Under the pieces are notes generated by a model. That model worked only from the letters and a program-made list of their open reading frames with translations. It made no database searches and was not told where the DNA came from. 64,000 nucleotides of DNA from Thamnidium elegans. Taxonomy: Eukaryota; Mucoromycota; Mucoromycetes; Mucorales; Mucoraceae. The stretch spans positions 992,001 to 1,056,000 of the forward strand of contig JAIXMG010000006.1 in assembly GCA_025201345.1 (NCBI GenBank), in the 5' to 3' direction. This document shows, in pieces, positions 44,817 to 56,700 of this stretch; the stretch's first letter is position 1, and every line of letters begins with the position of its first letter. The position numbers were made by a program, and so were the translations under genes.

Positions 44817-47731
44817 TTACCTTGCTACGTTTTCCATCTCTTTACGTCTCATTTTTTCCTTCTGACTCAATACAGCATTGATAGGTAAAGGTGTACGCAA
44901 GACCCTAATATACAAGTTAGTTGCTAAATCTAAAATAATAAGCGATAAAAAGAACTTACTTTTCAAACAAGACAATGACATCACGCCCATTCAATCGATT
45001 AAATTTACGATTTCTAACTTGAGGCGTAAGATACTCTTCAGGATGATCACAAATGATGGTCAAATCAAGCAACTGACGTAATTCGACAAACGTATCAGTG
45101 ACGGTAGGATCACCTAAATTACGTACAAAATCCTCTATAAATCGAACATCGATATCAAAGTTACTAAGCGCAATTTCAGTGATATTACGTTGATCTGGAT
45201 CAAGTAATAATGTTTTCATCGATTGACTTAAATGCTCCAACGCATCAAAGTAAAGTAAACTCTTGATAGTCTCAGGTAAATTCAATAAAGCTGCATTAGT
45301 AACATTTGTCAAAAATGTAACTAAATCCTGTAGGTTGGGACTAGGTTGAGTTTGAATCTCTTCTGATTCCCTATTTTTTTAGATATGCATTAAAAAAAAA
45401 TCTACCATGGCAACCATATAGTGTATATTTACCAGTCGTATTCAAACAGTTCCAAAAATTCATCCAACTTTGAATTAACCAATTCGAAAATACGTTTCTC
45501 TGCCTTTCGTCTTGTATCTTTAAACGTAGAGGTTGCCTTTAAATGAATATGACCCGACCTATGAAAGGATCTGGTTTCCATCAACAGCATTTCAAAATCA
45601 GGACAAGTGGATTCAAAGTATTCGATATTAATGATGATTTGTACAATTTGTGATAGATTAGTAGATTGTAACTTTTTTAGTAAAATAGCGTTTACTTTTT
45701 GAATCAACAAGCTATCAACAGCCTAAAAATAAAATTTTAGTTTATACGACTAAATGATATACTAGTGATATTACCTTCTTTAAAATATCATCCATTTCAC
45801 CATGTGTTTGACTAAACCCTTCTGCAAACTGATAGAATTGATGTACAAAGAAACTGACATCACGACAACATGTAGGAAATACTTTTGAAAAGGGTAATCG
45901 AAGTGGGAATCCATATCTTTTAATAAATTCACGATCAGGTCGGAACCGGGTATATTGCATCACTTCTCTCAACTCTTCATCATTCTCTACTGTCATTGGC
46001 ATACATTCATCCTCTTGCACAATCTATTTTTTTTTCGTCATTGTTAATTTTTTTTTCACTGCATATATATAATTATATACGTTACCTTTTCAAATACTTC
46101 ACTGTACTGGTTAATCAAGAGCTCAGAATACCTTTGGAAAAGTGTAAGTAAAGTCTCCTGTAAAGGCTTGACCGAATAATCAAACCCTTCCAGCGTTTGA
46201 ATGAAGATCAATAAAGAAAACTTGATTCTTAAAAACAATTCTGGATCGCTGCAACCCTTTAAACTTTCAGATACGACCAAGATAACTTTACCAGTTACCA
46301 TTTCCCATAATCCATCTACTTCTGCTTGACTTCTAAATTCAGTTGTGTTGTGTAAAATCATATGCTCGATAATAAAGAATCCGACAATATCTTGAAGTAA
46401 TGTTTCAAATGTAACTAGGTTACCTTCTCTCAAGTTGATAGGTGTAGATAAAGCCAAATTAGCTTGCGCCTAAAAAAAATTACAATCGTCAGACACTAAA
46501 CTCTTTTTTCACCTTTTCTCTTTTTCTTTCTTTTTTACCTACTCTTCTATCTTCGGAATACGATGTTTTAAATTCGTTACGTTTACCCAACGTATCATAC
46601 ACATGAATACAACGATAAAGAGGCTCAAAATCAATATTAACCTCATCCAATATGCTAGCTAAAGAAAAAAAAATGTTACACTATGCAAACACTAAAAAAA
46701 TAAATATAAAAACATACTTTCTAATCCTTCATTGACAACCATTTCAATAGCAGAATTAACTTGATGATGCTGTAAGTTTTTCAATTTTGGATTTTCAGTT
46801 GTCTTTGATCTCCAACGGTCTTGTCTTTCCTGCATACGTTGCATAGCTAAATTACCAATCTCACGCGAGATTTCACGTACACGAGCCAACCACTCTTTTA
46901 ACTCAACTGTCACTGTACCTTTAATTGAATTTTGCATGACAGGTATACCACGACCAAGCATCTTTGCAAATGTGTATTCCGTTATTTGACCTAATCTATC
47001 ATTTTCTAACCCATCCAACGTCTTTTTATTGGCCTTTTTAATCATCTTTTCGCATTATAAAAAAAAATCGATATTACCTTGAGTGCTGCATAATAATTTT
47101 TGTTTTCTAACAAATTATTGACTTTATTAGCCGATTCAAGTACGACTAAACTTGTTTGCAGTGCTTCAATCGCATCTTCTACATTTTGTTGTACTTTTCT
47201 AGCATTCGTCAACTCTCGTTTCTGCGTTAAAGAAAGGTATTAAAAAGGGAGTAGGGTAAAACATACGCCAGAAAGAAAATACCTTTTCTGCCCATCTTGT
47301 ACCTCGAGATTGTAAAGTCTCATTAACCTCAGCTAATTTTCTACGTAACTCAACTGAACCTTGTCTTACTTTTAAAAGTTGGTCAACGGCATGTACAAAT
47401 TCCTAACATACTAAAATTTAATAACCACGCAAAAAAAAAAACAGAGGTTTTCTTCTCTTACTTGATAATGAGAATTACACATGCGTTCAATTTCACCATC
47501 TTTCTTTCGAATCAAAGCATCAAGAGCATCTAAAAATGCAGCTTGTTTTCCCGTACTTGTGATATTTTTAATAACAGGACCCAACTGTTCCAAACTTTCA
47601 GAGTCATCTAACGTAGCTGAAAAGGTCAGTTCTAAACCATTGGTAAAAACACTAGTGTCGTTCACATTGGCTCTGTCCATAGACCGCGCTAGTTTTCCAA
47701 CATCACTCTCGTTAGAGGGCATGGTTGGCAT
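44817..47731 (-). CDS. SEC15: Exocyst complex subunit Sec15
   Basis: Tethers secretory vesicles to the plasma membrane by linking Rab Sec4 and the exocyst. About ten exons on the minus strand from ATG 47731. Blocks typical of Sec15: NNLLENKNYYAALKTLDGLE, KEWLARVREISREIGNLAMQ, then HQVNSAIEMVVNEGLES and the C-terminal FIEDFVRNLGDPTVTDTF with LRQLLDLTI and RNRKFNRLNGRDVIVLFEK. The last exon ends RRKEMENVAR. Length about 800 aa, close to the family norm. All visible exon joins keep the frame. It starts 129 bp from the divergent COP9 subunit-9-like gene, so they probably share a promoter. Confidence 0.92.
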
Positions 47732-47859
47732 CTTGTTGTGAGAGAGAGAAAACTAAATTAAACAGACGAAAAATAAGTCGGGATTTATAAATAAAATAAA
47801 AAATGGACGTAGTAGCTCCCAGAACGTCTTCTTTATTCAAAACATATTTTTTTTAAAAC

Positions 47860-48319
47860 ATGAGCGAAAATAATAAATGGGAAGCCCATAGCGAAGGTAC
47901 TTGAGAGTTACTCCAACATTATAAAAAAAAAACTAATATACGATATTAAAAATAGAAATGAACGACGAAGATCTTATAATGGAAGAAGGTGGAGAGGAAG
48001 ACGAAGACGAAGACAGATACAACAACGCTGGAAAGTCAGTTTATGCTGACGAATATTCCGAACAAGCCAACACGTCTCACTTCAGCAAGAACCCCAGAGA
48101 CTTTTCGCGTTTCGACTTATCAGCAGGGTCACCACTTGGCTGGAACGAAGCTATTGACGAAAAGGGAGAAACCGTAGCGCTTATGATGCATTTGGAAAAG
48201 ACAATTGTTCATCAAAAGTTCTTTGACAGTAAGTAAATAACACACTTATTTATATGTAATCATTATTAACACATAGTATAGACTTTGACGATGATTTTGA
48301 CGAAGAAGATTTAGCATAA
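47860..48319 (+). CDS. COP9 signalosome subunit 9-like (CSN9/CSNAP) small acidic protein
   Basis: Three in-phase exons (47860-47896, 47956-48228, 48282-48319) give 115 aa. The N-terminus is acidic (Glu/Asp-rich near residues 17-32). The C-terminal half reads VALMMHLEKTIVHQKFFDNF and then an Asp/Glu run ending DLA. This matches the layout of CSN9/CSNAP, whose C-terminus has a short Leu-rich helix, one Phe-Phe-(Asn/Asp) and an acidic end; CSN9 is the smallest COP9 signalosome subunit. The match rests on a short motif, so it is an inference. It is divergent from SEC15 (129 bp) and converges with the GlyRS gene (28 bp). A start at 47958 would drop the first exon. Confidence 0.6.
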
Positions 48320-48347
48320 TTTTTATTTTAAATAAATGATTTTTTTT

Positions 48348-50042
48348 TTAAATATCATCATCCTCAGGCTCCATTAGTTTATCACCAATAAAAGTTTGTA
48401 CTTGCTTCCAATGCACTCTTTCTTGATGTCCTGTATCTCGATCTCGAATCGTGACAGTATCATCCTCTAAACTCTGATAATCCACAGTAACACACCATGG
48501 AGTACCGATTTCATCATGACGGTAGTACCGTTTACCAATCTTTAACTTTTGACTTTCAACCACTGTATACCAGCCCATACGTCTCAATGATTTTGCTACT
48601 TTCTTTGTTAATGGTATAAATTCTTCTTTACCGGTTAAAGGCATGACTGCACATTTAATAGGTGCTAAACGAGGATGTAACTTGAGCACATTTCTTACAG
48701 GTTTACCCTTTCCTTCTTCCACCTGATGAAACGCGTCACAGAGGTAAGCTAACATGGCTCTATTTAACCCACAAGAACTTTCAACTACATGAGGAATATA
48801 TCTAGCAGGAGTTTCCTTTGGTATTAAATCAATTTCTCCTTCCACATCAGGTGAAATAGACGGCTTTTCATCTACAATTTCAAAATTGGCACCTGTGTTT
48901 TTAATATGTTGAGTTAAATCGTAATTTCCGCGATGAGCTACACCTTCTACCTCTCCCCAGCCCCAAGGATACAAGTACTCTACATCTGTACAGCCTGTAG
49001 CATAATGTGCCATTTCATCACTTTCATGATCTCTCTGTCTAAAGTTTTCTGGATGTGTCGCGTGCTCTAACCACCATTTGTATCTCTGCTCACGCCAGTA
49101 CTTGTAAAAATGCCTGGATTCCCAAGGAGCAACAAAGTATTCAAGTTCTAATTGTTCGAATTCGGGTGTACGAAAGATTCCGTGCTCTAATCTAATTTCG
49201 TTTCTAAAGGATTTACCTACTTGTGCAATACCAAACGGTGGTTTTGTCTTCATGGTACGTACGACCTGTTCGAAATTAACAAATACACCTTGAGCGGTCT
49301 CAGGTCTTAGATAAACTGTAGAGGGTTTTAACACTTTATCGACTTCTTCACGGACGGTTGGTTTTGATTCTCCAGCTTGGTTCATGGTCGTTTGAATCAC
49401 ACGGTCAATAGGATCAATAGGGTCCAAAAAGGTCTTGAACATTAAATTAAATGGTCTGCTATCCGTTAAAAATGGTGAATTAGTGTTGGGTTCAACATAA
49501 CCATGATAATTTAATTCAAATGCAGCTTGTTCGTTATTCATTTTAAACACAATTTTACCGGCATGTCCCTTTACTGGCTCAACGACATGATCCACATGCA
49601 ACAACAATCTTTTGCCTTCTACTGTAACCTTCACGTTGGGCGCAAACTGCTCGTCAATTGATCTCTTCCATTGTTGAGCTGTTTCTTTATCTGGTGCAGT
49701 AATAGGTAAATGTCCATTTTTATCCAATGTTACCTGAGGTGCTTTATCAGGGCGAAATCTTTCCTTGGTTAAAGTACAATCGACCAACAAATCCGTGAAC
49801 TCGTCTACGTGACCTGACGCCTTGAGAACTGGATGAGGTGTCAGGATACTAGTGTCGATACCGACAACGTCGTCACGACTGTATACATTGCGTTGCCACC
49901 ATGAGTTCAAAATATTCTTCTTCATTTCTACACCTAGCGGTCCGTAGTCATAAGCTCCTCTCAGTCCACCGTAAATTTCGGCAGACTGGTACAAGAACCC
50001 TCTGCGACGGCACAAGTCGAGTAATGTTCTGATCTGTGCCAT
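48348..50042 (-). CDS. Glycyl-tRNA synthetase, alpha2 class II type, intronless
   Basis: Attaches glycine to tRNA-Gly. A single exon of 564 aa, while neighbours carry many introns. Class II motifs are visible: motif 2 VGKSFRNEIRLEHGIFRTPE, then YAHYATGC-like DEMAHYATGCTDVEYLYPWG, motif 3 VESSCGLNRAMLAYL, and the anticodon-binding domain from LAPIKCAVMPLTGKEEFIPL to the end. The stretch KRYYRHDEIGTPWCVTVDY resembles bacterial alpha2 enzymes (DEIGTPxCVTVD), whereas yeast and animal enzymes usually read otherwise here. No WHEP domain and no obvious mitochondrial presequence are present. It lies head-to-head with the Som1-like gene (165 bp), with an A20 run between them. Confidence 0.93.
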   Translation of the reverse strand: MAQIRTLLDLCRRRGFLYQSAEIYGGLRGAYDYGPLGVEMKKNILNSWWQRNVYSRDDVVGIDTSILTPHPVLKASGHVDEFTDLLVDCTLTKERFRPDKAPQVTLDKNGHLPITAPDKETAQQWKRSIDEQFAPNVKVTVEGKRLLLHVDHVVEPVKGHAGKIVFKMNNEQAAFELNYHGYVEPNTNSPFLTDSRPFNLMFKTFLDPIDPIDRVIQTTMNQAGESKPTVREEVDKVLKPSTVYLRPETAQGVFVNFEQVVRTMKTKPPFGIAQVGKSFRNEIRLEHGIFRTPEFEQLELEYFVAPWESRHFYKYWREQRYKWWLEHATHPENFRQRDHESDEMAHYATGCTDVEYLYPWGWGEVEGVAHRGNYDLTQHIKNTGANFEIVDEKPSISPDVEGEIDLIPKETPARYIPHVVESSCGLNRAMLAYLCDAFHQVEEGKGKPVRNVLKLHPRLAPIKCAVMPLTGKEEFIPLTKKVAKSLRRMGWYTVVESQKLKIGKRYYRHDEIGTPWCVTVDYQSLEDDTVTIRDRDTGHQERVHWKQVQTFIGDKLMEPEDDDI

Positions 50043-50207
50043 TTGTAATTGGTTTTAAAAAGAAGAGAGAGGAAATAGTAACCCCCGGAAAAAGTTATGT
50101 ATATGTCAAAAAAAAAAAAAAAAAAAAAGGTCACACGTAATGCTGTACAAAAACAAAAAAAAGTGGTTCAAGTTTTATTTTCTTTTCCCACTTTCTTAAA
50201 AAACATA

Positions 50208-50467
50208 ATGACACAACATACTTTAAATGAATCAAATAATATACCAGAGAATTGTAAACTATACGAAATGGTTCAATATCAGTGTGAAGCCAATATAAAC
50301 AACATAGAATGTACACCTTTTGTCCGTTTATTTCTAAAGTAAAAATTCCCAAACTTGCTCCCCCCAAAATAAAAGAGAGCTAAATATATTATTTTAGGTG
50401 TGCAGGGATACCCACAGTAGAAGTGACACCTGAATACGATCAGTATGGAGAACCAATGACCAGGTAA
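50208..50467 (+). CDS. SOM1: Som1-like twin CX9C mitochondrial protein
   Basis: Two in-phase exons (50208-50338 and 50398-50467) give 66 aa. The core CKLYEMVQYQCEANINNIEC and CTPFVRLFLKC has four cysteines spaced CX9C...CX9C (residues 16, 26, 35 and 45). It matches the Som1 pattern C-x-L-x-E-x-x-Q-Y-x-C ... C-x-P-x-x-R-L-F. Som1 assists the inner membrane peptidase (Imp1). Twin CX9C proteins are imported and oxidised by Mia40 in the intermembrane space. The stop TAA overlaps the sequence AGGTAA, so a further intron is possible but not needed. Confidence 0.75.
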
Positions 50468-50772
50468 AAAAAAATAATTAATTTCTAAGGATATAAAATT
50501 TTATTCTAAAAATCAAAAATTGGGAAGTCAATCAACCGTTTCTTCTAATACAAAAGGAGAATAAGATAAACAGCATTAGACGCTTAAAATAGTATATATA
50601 CCTCCTTTTTAATTTGTACAGTAAATGATATATTAAAATTTTATTTTACACACCTTTATTTTTAATCATTTACTGATAGAGTACCCTTATATTGTATATA
50701 TAAATTGAAAAAAATAATTATATTACAACTTATATCCTTTCTTCACTTTTTACATATAAAAAAAAAACTGTA

Positions 50773-51801
50773 ATGCTTCGTATTTTACTCGCTTATTTTT
50801 TCTTTGTTGCTTCTATTCTTGTGCTCGCACAAGACCAACAAAAGAGCACTAACAATGTTGTATCTAATGACATCTTAAACCCACATCCTGTATCTGATAA
50901 CCCCGCCGATCCTGCAAAAGCAGGCCCTTCTAAACAAGCAAAGGGCACGGCTGTAACAAACAAGGCTCCCGCTGATATACCTATTGCTCTAGCCGCTGGT
51001 GTACCTGCTTCGGTTGCTGCTGCTGCTGCTATTCCTTATTCACAGCCTACTGTGGCTGATACCAAACCCGCTTCTGCTCCTGTTGTTGTTGCGGATGTCA
51101 AGCCCGCTACTCCTGCTACTGATACCAAGGTCGCTGAACCCGCTGCTATCGATACCAAAGTAACTATTCCTGCTGCTATCGATGTCAAGCCCGCTGATGT
51201 CAAGCCCGCTGAACCTGCTCAGGTTGAGGCCAAACCCGCTGCTCCTGTTGCAGAGGTAAAAGTTGCTACCACGGAACCTACTTCTGACATCAAAAGTAAC
51301 CAAGCATCCGCACCCGCTTCAGTACCTTGGATACCTGCGCCTGCTGCTGCTGCTGTCCCTGCTGATAAAGCACCTGTTTCTGTTGCTATTCCTGCTGCTG
51401 CCGATCCTGCAAACGCTATTATCAATACTCCTGTTGTTCCTGCTGCACCGCTAACAAACACTGAACCAGTAGAGGATGACAAAGGTATTATTATTGCAGC
51501 AGATCCTATTATTCATAATAAGAATGTTCCTGCGTCTGAAGCAGCTGTGAGCGCTGTATCTACATCGCAAGCTACACATACAGACTCAGTATCGGCTCCA
51601 GCTACTAGTAGTGCGGTTACAACGGCTTCTATGTCTATTACTCGTAGTATTGTTAGTAGTCCATCCTCTGTGCGGGCATCACCTTCCGCTACAACTATTA
51701 TTCCTCCTATCTCGGCAGCATCTTCGTTGTTTGATGAACATGATAATTTGGTTGTACTTTTGTCTATATTAACACTTGTCTCTATGATCTATCACCTTTA
51801 A
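50773..51801 (+). CDS. Secreted, probably GPI-anchored Ala/Pro/Lys-rich protein
   Basis: Single exon, 342 aa. A signal peptide (MLRILLAYFFFVASILVLAQ) begins it. Residues about 30-230 are built from short imperfect repeats, such as DTKVAEPAAI, DTKVTIPAAI, DVKPADVKPAEP and EAKPAAP, interrupted by Ala runs. A Ser/Thr-rich stretch (about 260-315) is a likely O-glycosylation zone, and the protein ends in a hydrophobic segment (VVLLSILTLVSMIY) after a small-residue site, as expected for GPI attachment. No enzyme domain is visible. A cell-wall surface protein is the likely role. GCT-rich codons make a long open frame on the opposite strand, which is ignored. Confidence 0.75.
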   Translation: MLRILLAYFFFVASILVLAQDQQKSTNNVVSNDILNPHPVSDNPADPAKAGPSKQAKGTAVTNKAPADIPIALAAGVPASVAAAAAIPYSQPTVADTKPASAPVVVADVKPATPATDTKVAEPAAIDTKVTIPAAIDVKPADVKPAEPAQVEAKPAAPVAEVKVATTEPTSDIKSNQASAPASVPWIPAPAAAAVPADKAPVSVAIPAAADPANAIINTPVVPAAPLTNTEPVEDDKGIIIAADPIIHNKNVPASEAAVSAVSTSQATHTDSVSAPATSSAVTTASMSITRSIVSSPSSVRASPSATTIIPPISAASSLFDEHDNLVVLLSILTLVSMIYHL

Positions 51802-52075
51802 AAAAAATGTATCAATTTATGATTTCTATCATTATTCTTTATTTTATTTTATATTTTATTTTAGTCGGTAGTTTAATGCACTAATGCAAAAATAAATAAT
51901 AAAAAAACCCCACTATCAAAACTCTAAAAATTCGTATTACTAATGCAATGCAAAAATGCTTTATTAAAAAAAAAAAAAGGGTTTGTTGATGGGGTTAAAT
52001 ATATATGTACACAAATAATTATTTCTCTATATCGGTTTTTTTGTTGTTGTAAAAAACTGGGTTGGTATTTTTGCT

Positions 52076-52623
52076 TTAGACGGTCGTAAATGATTCTCCA
52101 CAACCACACGTTCCTTTAGCATTAGGATTATTAAACACAAAATGTTCTGATAATTTATCTTGAACAAAATCCATTTCAGATCCTAATACTGTAATTAAAG
52201 CCTTAGAATCAACAAGTACAGTAACACCTAAAATAAAATTATTAAAAAAAGGGGGGTCGCATAGTAATAAATTTTTTCGTTACCATCTTGGTTGACAATT
52301 TCATCAAACTTTCCCTTTGCATCAGTAAATTGTAAATCATATGAATTGCCAGAACAACCTTTTTGCTTCACACCCACTCTCAAGTATTGTGGAGTGGGTC
52401 CTTCAGTCAAATCCTTTAACCGAGAAACTGCGGCTGGTGTCTAAATTAAACAGGGGTGGGAGGAGAATGAGTATTCAAATGAAATTGAACTTTTTCGTTT
52501 TTTTTCAAACTCTTACTACTTTACCAAGGTCAAGGCTGCTTTTCTTAAACGTAATCGTGAACTACCTGCACTGGGTTTTATAGAATTAGCTGCTGCTTGC
52601 TTTAAAATTGTGCTAAGGTGCAT
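52076..52623 (-). CDS. ISA1: Mitochondrial iron-sulfur assembly protein Isa1 (A-type carrier)
   Basis: Three in-phase exons (52623-52525, 52440-52284, 52227-52076) give 135 aa. It helps make [4Fe-4S] clusters late in mitochondrial ISC assembly. The N-terminus (MHLSTILKQAAANSIKPSAG then RLRLRKAA) is a mitochondrial presequence. The fold contains LRVGVKQKGCSGNSYDLQF, with the first conserved Cys in KGCSG, and the C-terminal pair in GTCGCGESF. Length and the three-cysteine pattern fit Isa1 rather than the longer Isa2. It converges with the secreted-protein gene, 275 bp apart. Confidence 0.95.
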
Positions 52624-53735
52624 TGTTTTATATTAAAAAAAAAGTATGGGGAAAAAAAGGAAATACTTTTTGCGTGTGTAATGTTGACCCGAATTTAAGA
52701 CTTTTTTTTATATATTTATTGGTTTAAACCTCAGCAGGTCCGTGACCGGTAGTTATTTGATTGGTACAGTATGCTGGGTTTCCCCACCTATTTTCAAAAA
52801 CTTACTATTCCTGATATACTTCATTCTTTTACTACTACTACTGTCACTTCAGGTATTTTGGTCTTGGTCTAATGAAGTTAGTTGAATATACAACCGAAAA
52901 TGAGACGGTCAGAATAATTGAAGTGTATGAACACTCTTTACAAGTTGTGTAAGGAAGTAAAATTTAAGTACAAAACGCATTTCCATATAGATCACGTACG
53001 GTCTAGCTATTCACACTTCGGCAAAAAGCGTAACGTATTTTTTTTTCCGTGTGTTCATTCAACTCGGTTTTATCCGCTTAAAAAGGAGTAAACAAGTACT
53101 CAAATGTATAATAATAAATGATTAACTAACGTATATATAAGAGAATTATGAAACACATTGCTGTATAAACACATCATGCTGATTGAATAGTTAAATAAAT
53201 CACATAAGTAAAAGCTATCCCCTATTTATCACATCATATTCGTATAAACCTATACGATTCTTCTTAGAGCAACTGTCACCCATAAACGTAAGTGAAAAGT
53301 AATAGGTTAGTTACACTTTTTTAGTAGAGTATACCTTTTTTTTTTTTTTGCAGGTGTAATATACTGGAATCTTCCATTAGTAAAAAAAAATATTTGGAAA
53401 AAAAAAGTGTTTTTTAGCTAAAAGAAAAATCTAATTTCCTGGCACTTAAATAGTGTGCTAGCGAAGGGATTTACCTTGGTTCAAAGTACAAAACGCGAAA
53501 ATAAGGAAGGTTTATATACTTTCTGGTACATCCAAAACGTTTAGCCGAAAACATAGCTTTTCAAAATGGCAAAAGTTGAAATATTAAAAAGTTATTTCAC
53601 TAAAGTAAATAAACCTAGTAATTCCGACTTATTTCGTGCAGCAAGGGTCCTTTATACATAACTATATGATACTGAACGACACTATAAGGGGAAAATTCAT
53701 GTACCTAACGAAGATAAATGGTTTATTTTACTGTT
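52624..53735. other. Intergenic region
   Basis: About 1.1 kb without a supportable gene. The motif TCTAATTTCCTGGCACTT near 53431 recurs as TCTAATTTCCTGGTACTT near 63892, a short dispersed repeat. Confidence 0.45.
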
Positions 53736-56700
53736 TCAAAGCCTAGTAAGGGTCAATGGTTCACCTGCTTCAACTATACCCGTTAAATTTTCATCTCTGG
53801 TATCAGCGCCGACTAATTTTACGAAAAACTGGAGGGAAGAAGTATAAGACACATAGCTTACGTAAATTATTGTACGTACACCCACAGTACATGTTTTAGT
53901 TGGCTCAAACTGTATATTCGTGTCATCGACATACTGATTAATGTTATCATCACGGAAAAGCCTCTCATTATTCTCTAAATAATTCATCGTTTCAAATCTG
54001 TATATCGCTAAAGTATGAAGATCAGTACTAGTTATGCATTAACATGTCACTATTCTGAAATATTACTCATTCTAAAAGTAGTAAAACCCCATCCAAGTTT
54101 GTTCTGCAAATAAAATGCTCTGTTTGACTGAACATTAGTTATCATGTCTCCTTTATTTAGAAAGGGGAAAATAGTGTTATCATTGCATTCGGTGACTTTT
54201 ATATTTCTCTCTTTGAATTTATATAGAGGAGGCAATTCGTATACATCGTCATCTATACAAAAAACATAATTTTCACTACATACTTGTTGTAGAGCACCAA
54301 TTCAGAAATCCCTATAGCACAATGGTCGTTGTGCAATAACTGGCTGTAAGATTTGGCTAAATAACTCGGGTACGAGAAAACAAGTTGTATCAATCCCTAG
54401 TTCTAAATTAAAATTGTCAGCTTCCTCTTCTAGTGTCCTTGCAAATGCGTATTGGAGTTGCGGATTATTATTGAAATGTATAAGGCTAAAAAGATAATCG
54501 ATATTTATAAAGTTTCCAAAAAGTTCCTTATTTAATAAAGAGGCATATAGCGTACAGGCAATATCTTGTAAAACTGGAGTAAACGACATATCTATAATAT
54601 CAGAAGTTGACAAACAGACCTTACAATTACAAGAATCGTTTAACTTTATGGCACTTGTATCAGTAATGCTTTGTGTGCCAGAATTATTTTGAAGCACCTA
54701 TATATTCGAGCATCTAACTGTCAAAAAAAAAAAAAAGAGAACTGTATATATTTATAACTTACATTATCTGAAATATGACCCTTAAGATTAGCAAAGAACT
54801 CTGTTTTGATCTTTGATGAGAATAGGTTTAGAATCTTTCTATCATCGCTTGTATTATGTATTTCGCATAGTTCAATTAAACTACTATCTTGCAGGAGGTT
54901 GTGCCTCATACTTGAGCACAGAGAATCATATACATTCTGAATACCTAATATTTCATCTTGTACAATGATGGATTCCTGTTCCTTTTCTTCTGAACTTTGA
55001 GATGTTACCACTTAATGTAGTGATAACTGTACATAATCTTCATGTAATTGGCATAATACAAAATAAGACTTTAGTGGCAATTCTAGTTTCAAAGACTTTT
55101 GAATGGCGGGTAAAGTCCTTTCTCCTTGAGTAGTGATTCGTAGCTTTGTAGAATTACTATCGTTAGGTACTAATCCACTTGCAAATATAACATCTTGAAG
55201 ATTGTCTTTGGTACCCATTGTACTGTTTAATAACATTGCTTCAATAGAAACGACATACCAAATTTTTATATCTATATGATGAGATATTAACTGGTCCGGT
55301 AACTTGTATAATATCTCTTTTTTATGTAGATCATATATATCAGTATAAATACTTTGATATACTTTGGCTTGTTAGTTGATACTAATAGTTTCCCAGTCAA
55401 AAGATCCTTGCTCAATATAGCTTTCATCTCAAACAAAAGATTTTTCTTTATAGAAACGCCATCATCAACAATAAAATCGACCAAGTCACCTAACAAGTAT
55501 TTCTCGGCAAACGGAATGAATCTGAATATTTAAAGCAAAATGAATATTATTTCTAACATTATACTCTGTTATTGGACTTACTTCTCTTTAACATTTAATG
55601 TCGTTGTATTTGAAAATGTATAGAAATGTCCCAAAGGAGGCAAACTATAATTTTGTTAGCTTTTTCGAAATAAAGTTAATGCAAATACTTTACCACTTGT
55701 CTGCTATAAAATAATCGTGGTTGAAAACCTGTTGTATTGATCCGTCTTCATCTAAAACCGAACACGTAAATAATGTAGACCCGCGTGATATATCTGTTTG
55801 TATAAATGTTAGCTAATGCTAAATAATACACAGCATTTTTTTATACCCAAGTTAATGATAATATCTGGTTTGGAGTTTAAGAATACGGACGAAGAAATTT
55901 TTGAATCTTCCGATGGTACTATACGCGGCTTACAGTATATATCCGAATGTCGAATGGCTTCAAAGATACCTATACCGACCCCTTCCAAGATAGATCTTGA
56001 CCAAATTTCGCTTTCCTCTAGATATATTTTAGCTATTGTAACAATAGGTATAAGAGCATCTATTATACTCCAATATATGTGTTGACCATTTAATATCATC
56101 TTTAAGTCTAACGCCGTCACAACAGTATTCATCCGTAACTAGCATAGATTTGTAACTCTTTGTAAAGTTATTCGAAATTATATCTTTCATGTCGCCAAAG
56201 AGAAATGTACCAATTCCAGCGCATATAATAGAAGGGCTGAGATTTTATAAATTCTTTCTGGCTTTCAGCATCCATTCCTTTTTAAAAATTATCCAAGGTT
56301 TTGTTTCCGTTTATATTTTTTCATTTTCTTTGCCCTATCAGCATAAGTCGTTATTAACTATGCTGGTCATATCAAGCCGTGGTTGCCAATGAAAGAAAAC
56401 GCGAATTATTCATTCTGTTTATTATGGCTTCGATAATCTGATCTTGGTCAACAGGAGCCGACTTGAATTTAAAAAACCTTTTTAACGATTTTCTTATGCC
56501 GCCATTATCTGTAACAGTAATCCCAGAGAATAAATTAGTTCTTAGAAATTCTTTCATACCGCTTTTAATATCGCCAGTGGTGACATAGACTAAGCTTGAT
56601 TTTATAACTTTCGGAAATAAGCTTGCATTCGGAAAGTTGAATAGAGTGGTCGTAGTTTGAATCAAATTAAACTTTACTATGATTTTTGTCTCGTTAGCAG

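Noticed and set aside
51040..51482. Two long open frames antisense to the Ala/Pro-rich protein
   Set aside because: They are mirror products of GCT/CCT-rich codons, with Gly/Ser/Ala low complexity and no start context.
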